64,000 nt of DNA from Nocardia abscessus (GTDB lineage: Bacteria > Actinomycetota > Actinomycetes > Mycobacteriales > Mycobacteriaceae). The stretch covers positions 992,001-1,056,000 of the forward strand of contig NZ_JADLQO010000002.1 of the NCBI RefSeq assembly GCF_015477775.1. The letters run 5' to 3'. A model generated the notes under the pieces. It made no database searches. It saw only the letters and a program-made list of their open reading frames with translations, and was not told where the DNA came from. The position numbers and the translations under genes were made by a program. Numbering within the stretch: position 1 is the first letter of the stretch; every line of letters starts with the position of its first letter. Of the stretch, positions 31,588-40,951 are shown one piece after another.

Positions 31588-32970
31588 TCAGGACAACGGA
31601 TTGCGAAGCGCGGCGGAAAGGACCGACAGGGCGCGGGGGCGCGACAGCGCGAGCGGGCGCGGTGCGCGGATCGGCCGTCCGAGCCACATGCGGACGAGCA
31701 AAGCCGCGAAACGCAGGTGGCCGCTCAGCGCCGGGCCGGCGAGGGCGAGCGACCAGCTGGTTCGGGTACCGGCCGCGGGCAGCTCGCGGCCCGCGAAGCG
31801 CCCCGCGAGCCAGTCGACCATGACCGGCAACGCGAGGAATTGCAGCAGCAGATGGGTGCTGAGCCGGTCGCGTAGGTAGCGCACGTGCACGCCGGCGTCG
31901 ACGTAGCGCGCGACGTGACCGTCCACGTCGGCGACCGCGATCACCTCGTCGTACACGCCTTGCAGCATGAGCATCGGCATCGCGGGCGCCTGGCGACCGG
32001 GGTGGATGTCTTCGAGGATCCGCTGCAATCCGCCCTGGGCGATCATGGCGGTGAGCCCCTCTCCGCTGTGCTTGTCGATATCGCGCCGGGCGAAGCGATA
32101 CAGCAGGGGGAACGTCGCCGTGGTCTCGGTCTCGGCCAGCCAGCCGAGATATCGCGCGTCCAGGTGGGTGCGCAGCATGCGGTCCAGTTCGGGGTAGCCG
32201 CGGCGTAGCCCGGCGGTGAAGACGGCCGCGAACCCCGCGAACAGGGTCCCGTTGAGCCGGATGAAGGCGGCGGCCGGATCACCGACCGGCGACCCGGCGA
32301 CCGCGCCGACGATGTTCAGCTCGGGCGCGTACTCCGCGGCCACCTCCGCGGCCCACGCGGTGGCCAATCCCCCGCCCGAATATCCCCATAGCGCAACGGG
32401 TGTGGCGGGGTCCAGCCCGAGCGGGACGAAGGCGAGACCGGCGCGAACCGCGTCCAGCGCGCGATATCCGGGCTCCCTGGCCACGCCGAACCGACCCTCG
32501 GTTCCCCCGTGGTCCGGCACCGACACCGCCCAGCCCCGTGCGAGGGCACTGGCGATCAGCGGCAGCTCGAGCTGGGGTATCGACCCCGCCGCCCGCGCCC
32601 CACGCCGTAGCGAGTAGGAAGGGGAACATTTCGAGGCCACCGCGTCGATCGCGCACTGGAACGAGACCAGCGGGCGCGGCTCGGCGGGGTCCGCGCCCCA
32701 CGGCAGCAGCACGGTGGTCACCGCGACCTCCGGGACGCCGTGCAGATCACACGTGCGGTAGAGCAACTGCCAGGCCGAAACACGTTGCGTCACAAGGCCG
32801 AAGAATCCGATCTCCACCTTGCGCGTGCGGACGATCGCGCCGGGGCGCAAGCGCCCGACCGCGGGCGGCGGAGCGTAGAACGGATCGTCTTCCGGCAACA
32901 TCGGCCGATGCGAGAACGACGCAGGGTCGGGCGGCACCGAGCCACCGTCCCACTCGAGCTGCACACTCAT
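31588..32970 (-). CDS. Secretory-lipase-family (LIP) alpha/beta hydrolase
   Basis: The 460-residue protein matches the Lip/secretory lipase family (PF03583): an N-terminal DDPFYAPP start, then LVSFQCAIDAVASKCSPSYSLRRG, SVPDHGGTEGRFG, and the nucleophile elbow GYSGGG, with an Asp in LQGVYDEVIAVADV and a His in DRLSTHLLL completing the triad. No signal peptide is visible, so it may act inside or be exported otherwise. Members hydrolyse long-chain esters. The ATG at 32970 follows GGGAGAACCGG. It is followed only by the glnA4 promoter region. Confidence 0.9.
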   Translation of the reverse strand: MSVQLEWDGGSVPPDPASFSHRPMLPEDDPFYAPPPAVGRLRPGAIVRTRKVEIGFFGLVTQRVSAWQLLYRTCDLHGVPEVAVTTVLLPWGADPAEPRPLVSFQCAIDAVASKCSPSYSLRRGARAAGSIPQLELPLIASALARGWAVSVPDHGGTEGRFGVAREPGYRALDAVRAGLAFVPLGLDPATPVALWGYSGGGLATAWAAEVAAEYAPELNIVGAVAGSPVGDPAAAFIRLNGTLFAGFAAVFTAGLRRGYPELDRMLRTHLDARYLGWLAETETTATFPLLYRFARRDIDKHSGEGLTAMIAQGGLQRILEDIHPGRQAPAMPMLMLQGVYDEVIAVADVDGHVARYVDAGVHVRYLRDRLSTHLLLQFLALPVMVDWLAGRFAGRELPAAGTRTSWSLALAGPALSGHLRFAALLVRMWLGRPIRAPRPLALSRPRALSVLSAALRNPLS

Positions 32971-33136
32971 CCGGTTCTCCCTTTCGACGGCACGGCCGTG
33001 AGCACGGGCGCCACCGCCGCGGTGACGGCGCGTGGCGCCCGTATTCCAGCCAACCAATGTCGTGGCGGGAAAAGAATTGTCCCGGGCGCCAATTAGACGC
33101 TCGCGAATTCTCGCCCCGATGCAGTGACAGCGCGGA

Positions 33137-34285
33137 TCACAAGCTGCCGTTGCCGCCGATCATCCACGGATTGAACGTGCATTCCAGCGACGGATGCGCG
33201 ACCGGATCGAGCGCGTGCAGCACGATCGATGCCGCCCGCGGGGAATACATCATCGTCAGGTGATCGGACATATCCTGCTCGCACCCTTCTTGCAGGGTGA
33301 CGTTGTCCACCGTCGCGTCCGGACCCGCCTGCAGGAACGTCCATTGATAAGGGTTGGTGACCTCGTCGTGCCGGGAACCGATCGAGGTGTAGGCGACGCC
33401 GGGCACGGTGTCGCCCTGGGCGTTCAAGCTGGCGTAGAACGACGACCCCACCGCCTGCTGGATATTGGCGATTCCGACCAGCGGCTCGTAGAAACCCAGA
33501 ATATTGACGCCCAGGTTGTTGATGATCCGGCCCAGCGTCGCGATACCCATCAGCGAGGTGCCGTGGTGGGTGGCGCCCAGACTCACCAGCCTGCCCACTT
33601 TGCCCTGGCCGCCTTCGAATTTCAGGTAGTGGTTGGCGACCGTGCCGCCCTGGGAATGCCCGACGATGTCGACTTCCTGCGCCCCGGTGGCGGCCAGCAC
33701 CCGATCGATGAAGTCACGCAATTGCGCGGCGGAATCCTCCATTCGGCCGACGCCGTAGCGCCCGGGCAGGACCGGGCCAAGCCCGCCGCCTTGCAGCAGG
33801 CCGGATCGCCCGAAGTTGAAGGCGAACACGCAGTGTCCGGCGCGCGAGAGGCGCGGCGACAAGTAGGAGAAGGTGTCGTAGGCGTTCAACCAGGTGCCGT
33901 GCAGCAGCACCACCGGCCGCGGGTGTTCGGCGGTGGGAGTGCAGTTCCAGCGGTTGGCGCCGGGCGGGGCGGAGTCGGGATGGGTCAGGCCATAGGCGAA
34001 CGCGGCCAGATACGCCGACATCTCCGGGCCCTCACCGGACGCCTCGGAAGCGACGCTGGTCGCCCAGCCCGACGAGCTGCCGGTGTCCACGATCGCGCGC
34101 GGCTGCCTGCCGTCCGGCGCGGGGGTCAGCCCCGCGCTGATGTAGTCCGCGAGCGCCTGCTGCGTCGGTTCGATCTCTTCTTGCGCGTGCGCCACCCCGC
34201 CGCCGAGTGCGGCCGCCATTGTCACGCCCACGATCAACGCCGCCTCGAGAATCGCCCGCCGAGCGTTGTGCATTATTGCCAACAT
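33137..34285 (-). CDS. Secreted class 2 lipase (alpha/beta hydrolase)
   Basis: About 382 residues with a signal peptide (hydrophobic IVGVTMAAALGGGVAHA, cleaved before QEE). The body shows VVLLHGTWLNAYDTFSYLSPRLSRAGHCVFAFNFG, with the oxyanion His-Gly, then the Ser elbow GHSQGG, and SLGATHHGTSLMG, the pattern of lipase class 2 (PF01674) exported by actinobacteria. The Asp and His of the triad should be in the region of TVDNVTLQEGCEQDMSDHLTM. The ATG at 34285 has GGAAG 9 nt upstream; ATGs at 34273 and 34300 are alternatives. Divergent from the PucR-type gene, which may regulate it. Confidence 0.9.
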   Translation of the reverse strand: MLAIMHNARRAILEAALIVGVTMAAALGGGVAHAQEEIEPTQQALADYISAGLTPAPDGRQPRAIVDTGSSSGWATSVASEASGEGPEMSAYLAAFAYGLTHPDSAPPGANRWNCTPTAEHPRPVVLLHGTWLNAYDTFSYLSPRLSRAGHCVFAFNFGRSGLLQGGGLGPVLPGRYGVGRMEDSAAQLRDFIDRVLAATGAQEVDIVGHSQGGTVANHYLKFEGGQGKVGRLVSLGATHHGTSLMGIATLGRIINNLGVNILGFYEPLVGIANIQQAVGSSFYASLNAQGDTVPGVAYTSIGSRHDEVTNPYQWTFLQAGPDATVDNVTLQEGCEQDMSDHLTMMYSPRAASIVLHALDPVAHPSLECTFNPWMIGGNGSL

Positions 34286-34549
34286 CCAGTTCACTTCCAT
34301 TCGCGCCGAACGAACGCGGCCCGGCGGTGAATCGAACACCGCCGAATAATGTTTCCCACGCCACATTCGAAGCAGAGATGTGATCCGGGCCATATCGAAG
34401 AGCCGCTTTCCGAATGTAGGGCGCGCCCCGCGGCGATGTCACTACACCCGGAGGAGAACATTCCAGCCGGATATTGTTGTGCGAGCCAAATTTCACGGGA
34501 CGGCGCCGACGACCTTGCCGCGGGTTCTGTGGTCGGAAACAATCGGCCC

Positions 34550-35821
34550 ATGTCCGTCGTGTTGTCCCCGGTGGCCGGTGACGCCCCGCTCGTCACCCGG
34601 TTGCTCACCCGCTGGCCGCAGATCGCCGAGCGCATGCTCGCCGCGGGACTCGGCACCACCCCGCCGGCCGCCGACCTGCCGGAGGGACATTTCACGGCCG
34701 AGGTGCTGCCCGCGATCTACGCGTGCGGCCGCGCGGTGCTGCAAGCGATCGGCGAACAGCGCAGCTTCACCAAGGCCGAGGTGGCGACGTTCGTCGCCCC
34801 GGTGGCCGAGCGGCACGCCGAGGACCGGTTCCCGCTGCCCGTGCTGATCGAGGCCATCCACGGTTCCGCGCAGTCGGTGCTGCAGGAGGCGGCCGCACTG
34901 GCCTCCCGCGAGGAACTCGACGATCTCGTCGTGATCGGCAGCCGCCTGCTCGACCTGCTGATGCAGATCAACATCACGGTCGTGGAGACCTACGCCGACG
35001 TCGAGCAGTCCATCTACAACGCCGAACGGGAGGCGCGCCGCGCACTGTGCTCGGCGCTGCTGCACGGGCTGCCCACCGCCGAGCTGGCGGCGCGGGCGGA
35101 CACCGCCCTGGCCGAGCACTACACGGTGCTCGCGATCCACATCAGGCACGACGATCAGCCCAGTACCGTCGCGACGCTCGTCGGGCGCCGCCGCATCCGC
35201 ATCCTGCACCGCGCGCTGGACGCCCTGGCCGGCACGACGGCGTTGGCCACCTTCGACGGCTGGACCGGAATCGCGTTGCTGCCCAGCGCATCCGACGCCG
35301 AGCCGGACGACACCCGGCACGCCCGGCTGGCCACGGAACTGACCGAGCACTTCGGAGTTCCGGTCTACGTGGCCGAATATCCGTCCGTGCCGAGAGACGC
35401 CATTCCGCACACCGCCGAAGAAGCCACCGACCTCGCCGACCTCGCGCGGCTGCTCGGCCGGCCCTCGGGCGTCTACCAGCTCGACGACCTGCTGCTGGAG
35501 TACCAGCTCACCAGACCGGGCACCGCCCGCGCGCGGCTGGCCGAGCGCATCGCCCCGATCCTGGACAGCCCGCACCTGCTCGAGGCGCTCGACGCGCATC
35601 TGCGGCACGGTTCCGATCGCAAGGCCGCGGCCGCCGAGATCCACGTGCACCCCAACACCTTCAGCTATCGCCTCCGCCGCGTCGCCGAACTCACCGGCGT
35701 CGATCCCACCGATCCGCACGACTCCCGGCTGCTGGCGGCCGCGCTGACGATCCAACGCCTGTATCCGGTCCGGCCGACCGGCTCCGGCCGGACCCCGGGC
35801 GGAAACTCGCTCGCACCGTGA
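34550..35821 (+). CDS. PucR/CdaR-type helix-turn-helix regulator
   Basis: A 423-residue protein. The C-terminal end holds the PucR HTH (PF13556): LLEALDAHLRHGSDRKAAAAEIHVHPNTFSYRLRRVAELTGVDP, with the typical HPNTFSYRLRR core. The middle contains a GGDEF-like degenerate domain and the N-terminal half a helical RsbT co-antagonist-like segment, as in many actinobacterial PucR proteins. These act as activators of nearby catabolic genes. ATG 34550 is chosen since the upstream extension from 34349 crosses the lipase promoter and reads as nonsense. It diverges from the secreted lipase. Confidence 0.88.
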   Translation: MSVVLSPVAGDAPLVTRLLTRWPQIAERMLAAGLGTTPPAADLPEGHFTAEVLPAIYACGRAVLQAIGEQRSFTKAEVATFVAPVAERHAEDRFPLPVLIEAIHGSAQSVLQEAAALASREELDDLVVIGSRLLDLLMQINITVVETYADVEQSIYNAEREARRALCSALLHGLPTAELAARADTALAEHYTVLAIHIRHDDQPSTVATLVGRRRIRILHRALDALAGTTALATFDGWTGIALLPSASDAEPDDTRHARLATELTEHFGVPVYVAEYPSVPRDAIPHTAEEATDLADLARLLGRPSGVYQLDDLLLEYQLTRPGTARARLAERIAPILDSPHLLEALDAHLRHGSDRKAAAAEIHVHPNTFSYRLRRVAELTGVDPTDPHDSRLLAAALTIQRLYPVRPTGSGRTPGGNSLAP

Positions 35822-35846
35822 GCCGGTTCTGGCTACCGTCCGTCGC

Positions 35847-36554
35847 ATGGAAGGCGAGCACGATGCGGCGGACGCGAGCGGCTACCTGCTGACCGGTCGA
35901 TCGCTGTGGGAATACCGTGCCATGTTCGCGCTCGACGACGAGGACCTGCGTGGCGACATCCTCGACTGCCCCGGTGGCGCCGCGAGTTTCGCGGCGGAGA
36001 CGGCCGAGCTCGGCGCGCGGGCGATAGCGGTCGATCCGGTCTACCGCCTGCCCGCACCGGAGCTGATCGCGCTCGCGGCCGCCGAACTCGACCGCAACGC
36101 GGCTCACACGGCAGCCGCCGCCGACCGCTACGTATGGGACTTCTACGGCGATCCCGACGGCCATCGGCAGCTGCGACAGACCGCGGCGCACCGGTTCGCC
36201 GAAGATTTGCGCGCCAACCCGCGGCGCTACCGCTACGGTGCGCTCCCCGCGCTCGACTTCCCCGATCGCTCGTTCGATCTGGTGTTGAGCTCGCATCTGC
36301 TGTTCACCTACTCCGACCGGCTGGATTTCGATTTCCACCTGGCGGCGCTGCGCGAGCTGGCGCGCGTGAGCCGTAGTGAGGTCCGGGTGTTCCCGCTCGT
36401 CGATCATGCGGGCGGGCGCCTGGACGACCTCCTCGAACGCCTCCGGGATGCTTTGCGCGGCGAAGGGGTCCGATCGGACATCGCGGTCGTCGATTTCGAG
36501 TTCCAGCGCGGGGCGAGTTCGATGCTGCGCTTGACCGTCGGCGCTGGTGCCTAG
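35847..36554 (+). CDS. SAM-dependent methyltransferase-like protein
   Basis: The 235-residue product has a Rossmann-like N-terminal region: GDILDCPGGAASFAAETAELGARAIAVDPVY, where the CPGG loop replaces the common GxGxG of motif I, then DFPDRSFDLVLSSHLLF, the motif IV/post-I equivalent, and LAALRELARVSRSEVRVFPL. That order is typical of class I methyltransferase-fold proteins, but the unusual loop leaves activity uncertain. The ATG lies 25 bp after the PucR-type gene with no ribosome binding site; a TACCGT sequence 8 nt upstream suggests a leaderless message. Confidence 0.78.
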   Translation: MEGEHDAADASGYLLTGRSLWEYRAMFALDDEDLRGDILDCPGGAASFAAETAELGARAIAVDPVYRLPAPELIALAAAELDRNAAHTAAAADRYVWDFYGDPDGHRQLRQTAAHRFAEDLRANPRRYRYGALPALDFPDRSFDLVLSSHLLFTYSDRLDFDFHLAALRELARVSRSEVRVFPLVDHAGGRLDDLLERLRDALRGEGVRSDIAVVDFEFQRGASSMLRLTVGAGA

Positions 36555-36644
36555 CGCGCACCGCTCGCAAGCCGCGGTGGACAGCTGGATCACTATCGGT
36601 GGGCCGAGCTTGCGTTCCGCAGATGCGGAAATAAACTGCTCCTC

Positions 36645-37043
36645 ATGTCGAATTTGCGGATCAGTGAGGCAGCCGCGCTGCTCGGGGTCAGCGACGACAC
36701 CGTGCGGCGCTGGATCGATCAGGGCAAGCTGACCGCCCTCCAGCTCGACAGCGGGCGCAAGGGCGTCAGCGGCCGGGAACTCGCCGAGTTCCTCCGCGCC
36801 GGCGCCGAGGCGCCGGAGCCAGGCGTCACCGTGGCGGCCTCGGCGCGCAATCGCCTGCGCGGCATCGTCACGCGGGTGGTGAAGGACACCGTGATGGCCC
36901 AGGTGGAGATGCAGGCGGGACCGTTTCGCCTGGTGTCGTTGCTGAGCCGGGAGTCGGTCGACGAACTCGGGCTCGAGGTGGGCAGCGTCGCGGTGGCGTC
37001 GGTCAAATCGACACATGTCGTCGTCGAGATACCGGAGAGTTGA
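36645..37043 (+). CDS. Molybdate-responsive regulator/binding protein (HTH + TOBE/Mop)
   Basis: The 132-residue protein joins an excisionase/MerR-type HTH (LRISEAAALLGVSDDTVRRWIDQGKL, residues 4-29) to a C-terminal TOBE or Mop domain (SARNRLRGIVTRVVKDTVMAQVEMQAG to VAVASVKSTHVVVEI), a fold that binds molybdate or tungstate oligomerically. It is immediately upstream of modA (6 bp), so it most likely senses molybdate and controls the mod operon. This two-domain form replaces the larger ModE of proteobacteria in many actinobacteria. Confidence 0.88.
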   Translation: MSNLRISEAAALLGVSDDTVRRWIDQGKLTALQLDSGRKGVSGRELAEFLRAGAEAPEPGVTVAASARNRLRGIVTRVVKDTVMAQVEMQAGPFRLVSLLSRESVDELGLEVGSVAVASVKSTHVVVEIPES

Positions 37044-37049
37044 CCAGAG

Positions 37050-37826
37050 ATGATTCGATCGCTGAGCGTGGTGGCCGTTGCCGGAGTCAGCGCGGTCGCG
37101 TTGACCGGGTGCGGCTCGGCCGAGCCCGCGCCGACCCGGTCGAACGGGATCGGCGGCACCGTCACCGTGTTCGCCGCGGCCTCGCTGACCGAGACGTTCA
37201 CCGAACTCGGCAAACGATTCGAGGCCGCACACCCGGGGGTGCGGGTGGTCCACAGCTTCGGAGCCAGTTCCGCGCTCGCCCAACAGATCGTCCAGGGCGC
37301 CCCGGCGGACGTCTTCGCCTCGGCCGCGCCGAAGAACATGCAGCAGGTCGTGGACAAGGGTGAGGTCACCGCCGTGCCGGTCACGTTCGTGCGCAACCGG
37401 CTGGAGATCGCGGTGCCCAAGGGCAACCCCGCCGGTATCACCGGCCTGGCCGACTTCGGCAAGACCGAACCGAAGATCGCGTTGTGCGCCGAGCAGGTGC
37501 CGTGCGGAGCGGCGGCGAAGACCGTCTTCCAGGTGGCAGGCGTCGATCCGCGGCCGGACACTCGGGAGGCCGACGTGAAAGCGGTCCTGACCAAGGTGAA
37601 ACTCGGCGAGGTCGACGCGGCCCTGGTCTATCGAACCGATGTGCGGGCGGGCGGCGCCCAGGTGCAGGGCATCACCTTCCCGGAGGCCGACAAGGCAGTC
37701 AACGACTACCCGATCGCACCGCTGGCGCACGCGCCGAACGCCGCGGCGGCGGCCGCGTTCGTCGAGTTCGTGCGCTCCGAGCAGGCACGCGCGCTGTTCA
37801 CGGAGGCGGGATTCGACCTCCCGTGA
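37050..37826 (+). CDS. modA: Molybdate ABC transporter substrate-binding lipoprotein
   Basis: The 258-residue lipoprotein has a lipobox (VALTGCGS, Cys21). Mature motifs: VTVFAAASLTETFTELGKRFEAAHPG, SFGASSALAQQIVQGAPADVFASA, and VTFVRNRLEIAVPKGNPAGI, all standard for ModA, whose Ser residues bind the oxyanion. It captures molybdate at the cell surface and passes it to ModB. First transport gene of the operon, followed by modB at a GTGA overlap. Confidence 0.95.
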   Translation: MIRSLSVVAVAGVSAVALTGCGSAEPAPTRSNGIGGTVTVFAAASLTETFTELGKRFEAAHPGVRVVHSFGASSALAQQIVQGAPADVFASAAPKNMQQVVDKGEVTAVPVTFVRNRLEIAVPKGNPAGITGLADFGKTEPKIALCAEQVPCGAAAKTVFQVAGVDPRPDTREADVKAVLTKVKLGEVDAALVYRTDVRAGGAQVQGITFPEADKAVNDYPIAPLAHAPNAAAAAAFVEFVRSEQARALFTEAGFDLP

Positions 37827-38635
37827 TCCGCTCGGCACGGCGGCGGACGTCCGCGGGACGACGACCGCTCGTCCTGGTGCTGCCCGCGGTCGCCGCGCTG
37901 GCGTTCCTGCTCGTGCCGCTGCTGGGATTGCTGGTGCGCGCACCGTGGCGGACGCTGCCCGAGCGGCTGGCGGCCGCCGAAGTCGGCCAGGCGCTGCGCC
38001 TTTCGCTGCTGTGCGCGAGCCTGGCGACGGTGGTCTGCCTGGTGTTCGGGATTCCGCTGGCCTGGCTGCTGGCGCGCGGCGAGGTGCCGGGCAGCGGGGT
38101 GATCCGGGCGCTGGTCACCGTGCCGCTGGTTCTGCCGCCGGTAGTCGGCGGCGTCGCGCTGCTGCTGGTGCTCGGCAGGCGGGGGCTGGTCGGCCGGTAT
38201 CTGTACGAATGGTTCGGGGTGTCGCTGCCGTTCACCACCGCGGGAGTCGTGGTCGCGGAAGCGTTCGTGGCGATGCCGTTTCTGGTGATCTCGGTGGAGG
38301 GCGCGCTGCGTGCGGCCGATCCGCGATTCGAGGAGGCGGCCGCGACCCTCGGGGCGTCGCGCTGGCTGACGTTCCGGCGGGTCACGGTGCCGTCGGTGCT
38401 GCCGGGCATCGTCGCGGGCGCGGTGCTGTGCTGGGCGCGGGCGCTCGGCGAATTCGGCGCCACCATCACCTTCGCGGGCAACTTCCCCGCCCGGACCACC
38501 ACGATGCCGTTGGCGGTCTATCTGGCGCTGGAGATCGATCCGGACGACGCGATCGTGCTGAGCCTGGTGCTGCTCGGCGTCTCGGTGGCGGTGCTCGTCG
38601 GGCTGCGCGAGCGCTGGATCCGGGGGGTGCCGTGA
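37823..38635 (+). CDS. modB: Molybdate ABC transporter permease
   Basis: The 270-residue protein has about five or six transmembrane helices and the binding-protein-dependent permease signature EEAAATLGASRWLTFRRVTVPSVLPGI (EAA loop), which contacts ModC. The GTG start overlaps the modA stop, as does the modC start with its own stop. Family members form the homodimeric channel. The sequence LARGEVPGSGVIRALVTVPLVLPPVVGG is the conserved first cytoplasmic loop and helix of ModB. Confidence 0.95.
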   Translation: MIRSARRRTSAGRRPLVLVLPAVAALAFLLVPLLGLLVRAPWRTLPERLAAAEVGQALRLSLLCASLATVVCLVFGIPLAWLLARGEVPGSGVIRALVTVPLVLPPVVGGVALLLVLGRRGLVGRYLYEWFGVSLPFTTAGVVVAEAFVAMPFLVISVEGALRAADPRFEEAAATLGASRWLTFRRVTVPSVLPGIVAGAVLCWARALGEFGATITFAGNFPARTTTMPLAVYLALEIDPDDAIVLSLVLLGVSVAVLVGLRERWIRGVP

Positions 38636-39681
38636 CCCTGGACGCGCACCTGCGGATCACCCGGGAGTCCTTCCGGCTCGACCTCCGCGTGACCGTCGCG
38701 CCGGGTGAGGTGGTCGCCCTGCTCGGCCCCAACGGCGCGGGCAAGACCACGGCGTTGCGGGCGCTGGCCGGGCTGACCCCGCTCACCGCGGGCTCGATCC
38801 GGCTCGACGGCGAGACCTGGGACGCGCCGCCGAAAGCGTTCGTGCCCGCCGAGCGACGGCGGATCGGCGTCGTCTTCCAGGACTACCTGCTGTTCGCCCA
38901 CCTCAGCGCGCTGGAGAACGTCGCGTTCGGACTGCGCGCTCGCGGGCACGGCCGGGCGGCGGCTCGCGAACGCGCCGCGCACTGGTTGGAGCGCGTCGGC
39001 CTGGCGCCGCAGGCCGGCGTCAAGCCGCGCGCCCTGTCCGGCGGTCAGGCGCAGCGGGTGGCGCTGGCCAGGGCACTGGCCACCGACCCGGCGCTGCTGC
39101 TGCTCGACGAACCCCTGGCCGCGCTGGACGCGAGCACGCGCCTTCGGGTTCGGTCGGATCTGGCCCATCATCTGGCCGACTATCCCGGGCACACCGTGCT
39201 CGTCACGCACGATCCGCTCGACGCGATGGTCCTGGCCGACCGCTTGGTGATCGTCGAGCACGGCACCGTGGTGCAGCAGGGCCCGCCCGCGGAGGTCGCG
39301 CGACAGCCGCGCTCCGACTACGTCGCCAATCTGGTCGGCCTCAACCTCTATCGCGGGACGGCGCGGGGCACCACCGTCGACCTCGCCGCCGAAGGGTCGT
39401 TCACCGTCGCCGGGCCGGACGAGGGGCCGGTGCACGTCGCCTTCGCACCGACCGCGGTCGGTTTGCACCCGCAGCCGCCGTCGGGCAGCCCGCGCAACAC
39501 CTGGCCGGTCACCGTGGCCGCGATCGAGCAACACGCCCACACCGTCCGGGTCCGGCTCGACGGCGCCCCGTCGGTGCTCGCCGACATCACCCCGGCCACC
39601 GTCGCCGAACTGCGCCTTCTACCGGGCATGCGACTCTGGGCTGCGGTCAAAGCCACCGAAATCCGCACCTACCCCGCGTGA
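38632..39681 (+). CDS. modC: Molybdate ABC transporter ATP-binding protein with TOBE domain
   Basis: The 349-residue protein has Walker A LLGPNGAGKTT, Q-loop VFQDYLLFAHLS, signature LSGGQAQRVALARALA, Walker B LLLLDEPLAALD and switch His (VTHDP), followed by a C-terminal TOBE domain (about 270-349, LDGAPSVLADITPATVAELRLLPGM). It drives molybdate uptake. The GTG start overlaps modB (GTGA). Confidence 0.95.
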   Translation: MTLDAHLRITRESFRLDLRVTVAPGEVVALLGPNGAGKTTALRALAGLTPLTAGSIRLDGETWDAPPKAFVPAERRRIGVVFQDYLLFAHLSALENVAFGLRARGHGRAAARERAAHWLERVGLAPQAGVKPRALSGGQAQRVALARALATDPALLLLDEPLAALDASTRLRVRSDLAHHLADYPGHTVLVTHDPLDAMVLADRLVIVEHGTVVQQGPPAEVARQPRSDYVANLVGLNLYRGTARGTTVDLAAEGSFTVAGPDEGPVHVAFAPTAVGLHPQPPSGSPRNTWPVTVAAIEQHAHTVRVRLDGAPSVLADITPATVAELRLLPGMRLWAAVKATEIRTYPA

Positions 39682-39718
39682 GATAACCGGCGGAATGGCC
39701 CGATGTGGCGAATTCGTG

Positions 39719-39769
39719 TTAACTTAGCCGAGAATGGCAATTAACTTAGCTGACCATTAACTTAACTGA
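39719..39769 (+). promoter_or_regulatory. Triple TTAACTTAxC repeats upstream of the thiolase
   Basis: TTAACTTAGC (39719-39728), TTAACTTAGCTGA (39741-39753) and TTAACTTAACTGA (39757-39769) form three direct repeats in an AT-rich stretch that ends 12 bp before the thiolase start. The layout suggests a multi-site operator. No regulator gene is adjacent and I do not recognise a known consensus. Confidence 0.6.
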
Positions 39770-39781
39770 TCGGAGATGGCC

Positions 39782-40951
39782 ATGACGTCCGCCGTCATCG
39801 TCGATGTCGTCCGTACACCGTCCGGTAAGGGCAAGGCAGGCGGTGGCCTGTCGGAGGTGCATCCGGCCACCCTGCTGGCAGGCGTGCTCGCCGAACTCGT
39901 CGCCCGCAACGACCTCGATCCCGCGGTGGTGGACGACGTGATCGGCGGATGCGTCACGCAGAGCGGTGAGCAGGCGTTCAACATCAGCCGGACCGCCGCG
40001 CTGGCCGCCGGGTTCCCGGAGTCGGTGCCGGCCACCACGGTGGACCGGCAGTGCGGGTCCAGTCAGCAGGCCGCGCACTTCGCGGCGCAGGGTGTCATCG
40101 CGGGCGCCTATGACGTCGTGATCGCGTGCGGCGTCGAATCGATGAGCCGCGCCCCGATGTTCTCCAATGGCCAGGGCAAGGACGCCAACCGCGGCCCGCT
40201 CGCGCACCGATACCCGGACGGCCTGGTGCAGCAGGGCATCGCCGCCGAGGTGATCAGCGCCCGGTGGAAGTTCGATCGCACCGCGCTCGACGAATTCGCC
40301 GCCCGCTCGCATCGCCTCGCCGCCCAGACCGCGGCGGCAGGCGGTTTCGACAACGAACTGGTCTCCGCGGGCACGCTGACGGCGGACGAGACCATCCGGC
40401 CCGCCACCACCGGCGAGAGCCTCGCCGAGCTGCGGCCCGCCTTCGCCGACGACCAGTACACCGCGCGTTTCCCCGAGATCGAGTGGTCCATCACACCGGG
40501 CAACTCCTCGCCGCTGACCGATGGCGCCTCCGCCGCGCTGATCATGAGCGAAGAGGCCGCGGCGAAGCTCGGCTTGCGTCCGCGCGCCCGATTCCATTCC
40601 TTCGCGGTGGTGGGCGACGATCCGCTGCTGATGCTCACGGCCGTCATCCCCGCCACCCGCAAGGCGCTGGACCGGGTGGGGCTGCGCATCGACGACATCG
40701 ACGCCTACGAGGTGAACGAGGCATTCGCGCCGGTGCCGCTGGTCTGGCAGCACGAGGTGAACGCCGATCCGGACCGGCTGAACCCGCGCGGGGGCGCGAT
40801 CGCCCTGGGCCACCCACTGGGCGCCTCCGGCACCCGCATCCTTGCGACGCTGGTCAACCATCTGGAGCAGACCGGCGGCCGGTACGGCCTGCAGACGATG
40901 TGCGAGGCGGGTGGCCTGGCCAACGCGACGATCATCGAACGTCTCGGATGA
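39782..40951 (+). CDS. Acetyl-CoA acyltransferase (thiolase, FadA-type)
   Basis: The 389-residue thiolase has the acyl-enzyme Cys in DRQCGSSQQA, the His in EVNEAFAPVPL, GGAIALGHPLGASGTR and the second Cys in MCEAGGLANA. The sequence resembles the actinobacterial FadA5/FadA6 thiolases used for steroid or fatty-acid side chains, but the substrate cannot be fixed. ATG 39782 is preferred over 39776 since GGAG is 6 nt before it. Overlaps the next gene by ATGA, so the two work together. Confidence 0.93.
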   Translation: MTSAVIVDVVRTPSGKGKAGGGLSEVHPATLLAGVLAELVARNDLDPAVVDDVIGGCVTQSGEQAFNISRTAALAAGFPESVPATTVDRQCGSSQQAAHFAAQGVIAGAYDVVIACGVESMSRAPMFSNGQGKDANRGPLAHRYPDGLVQQGIAAEVISARWKFDRTALDEFAARSHRLAAQTAAAGGFDNELVSAGTLTADETIRPATTGESLAELRPAFADDQYTARFPEIEWSITPGNSSPLTDGASAALIMSEEAAAKLGLRPRARFHSFAVVGDDPLLMLTAVIPATRKALDRVGLRIDDIDAYEVNEAFAPVPLVWQHEVNADPDRLNPRGGAIALGHPLGASGTRILATLVNHLEQTGGRYGLQTMCEAGGLANATIIERLG

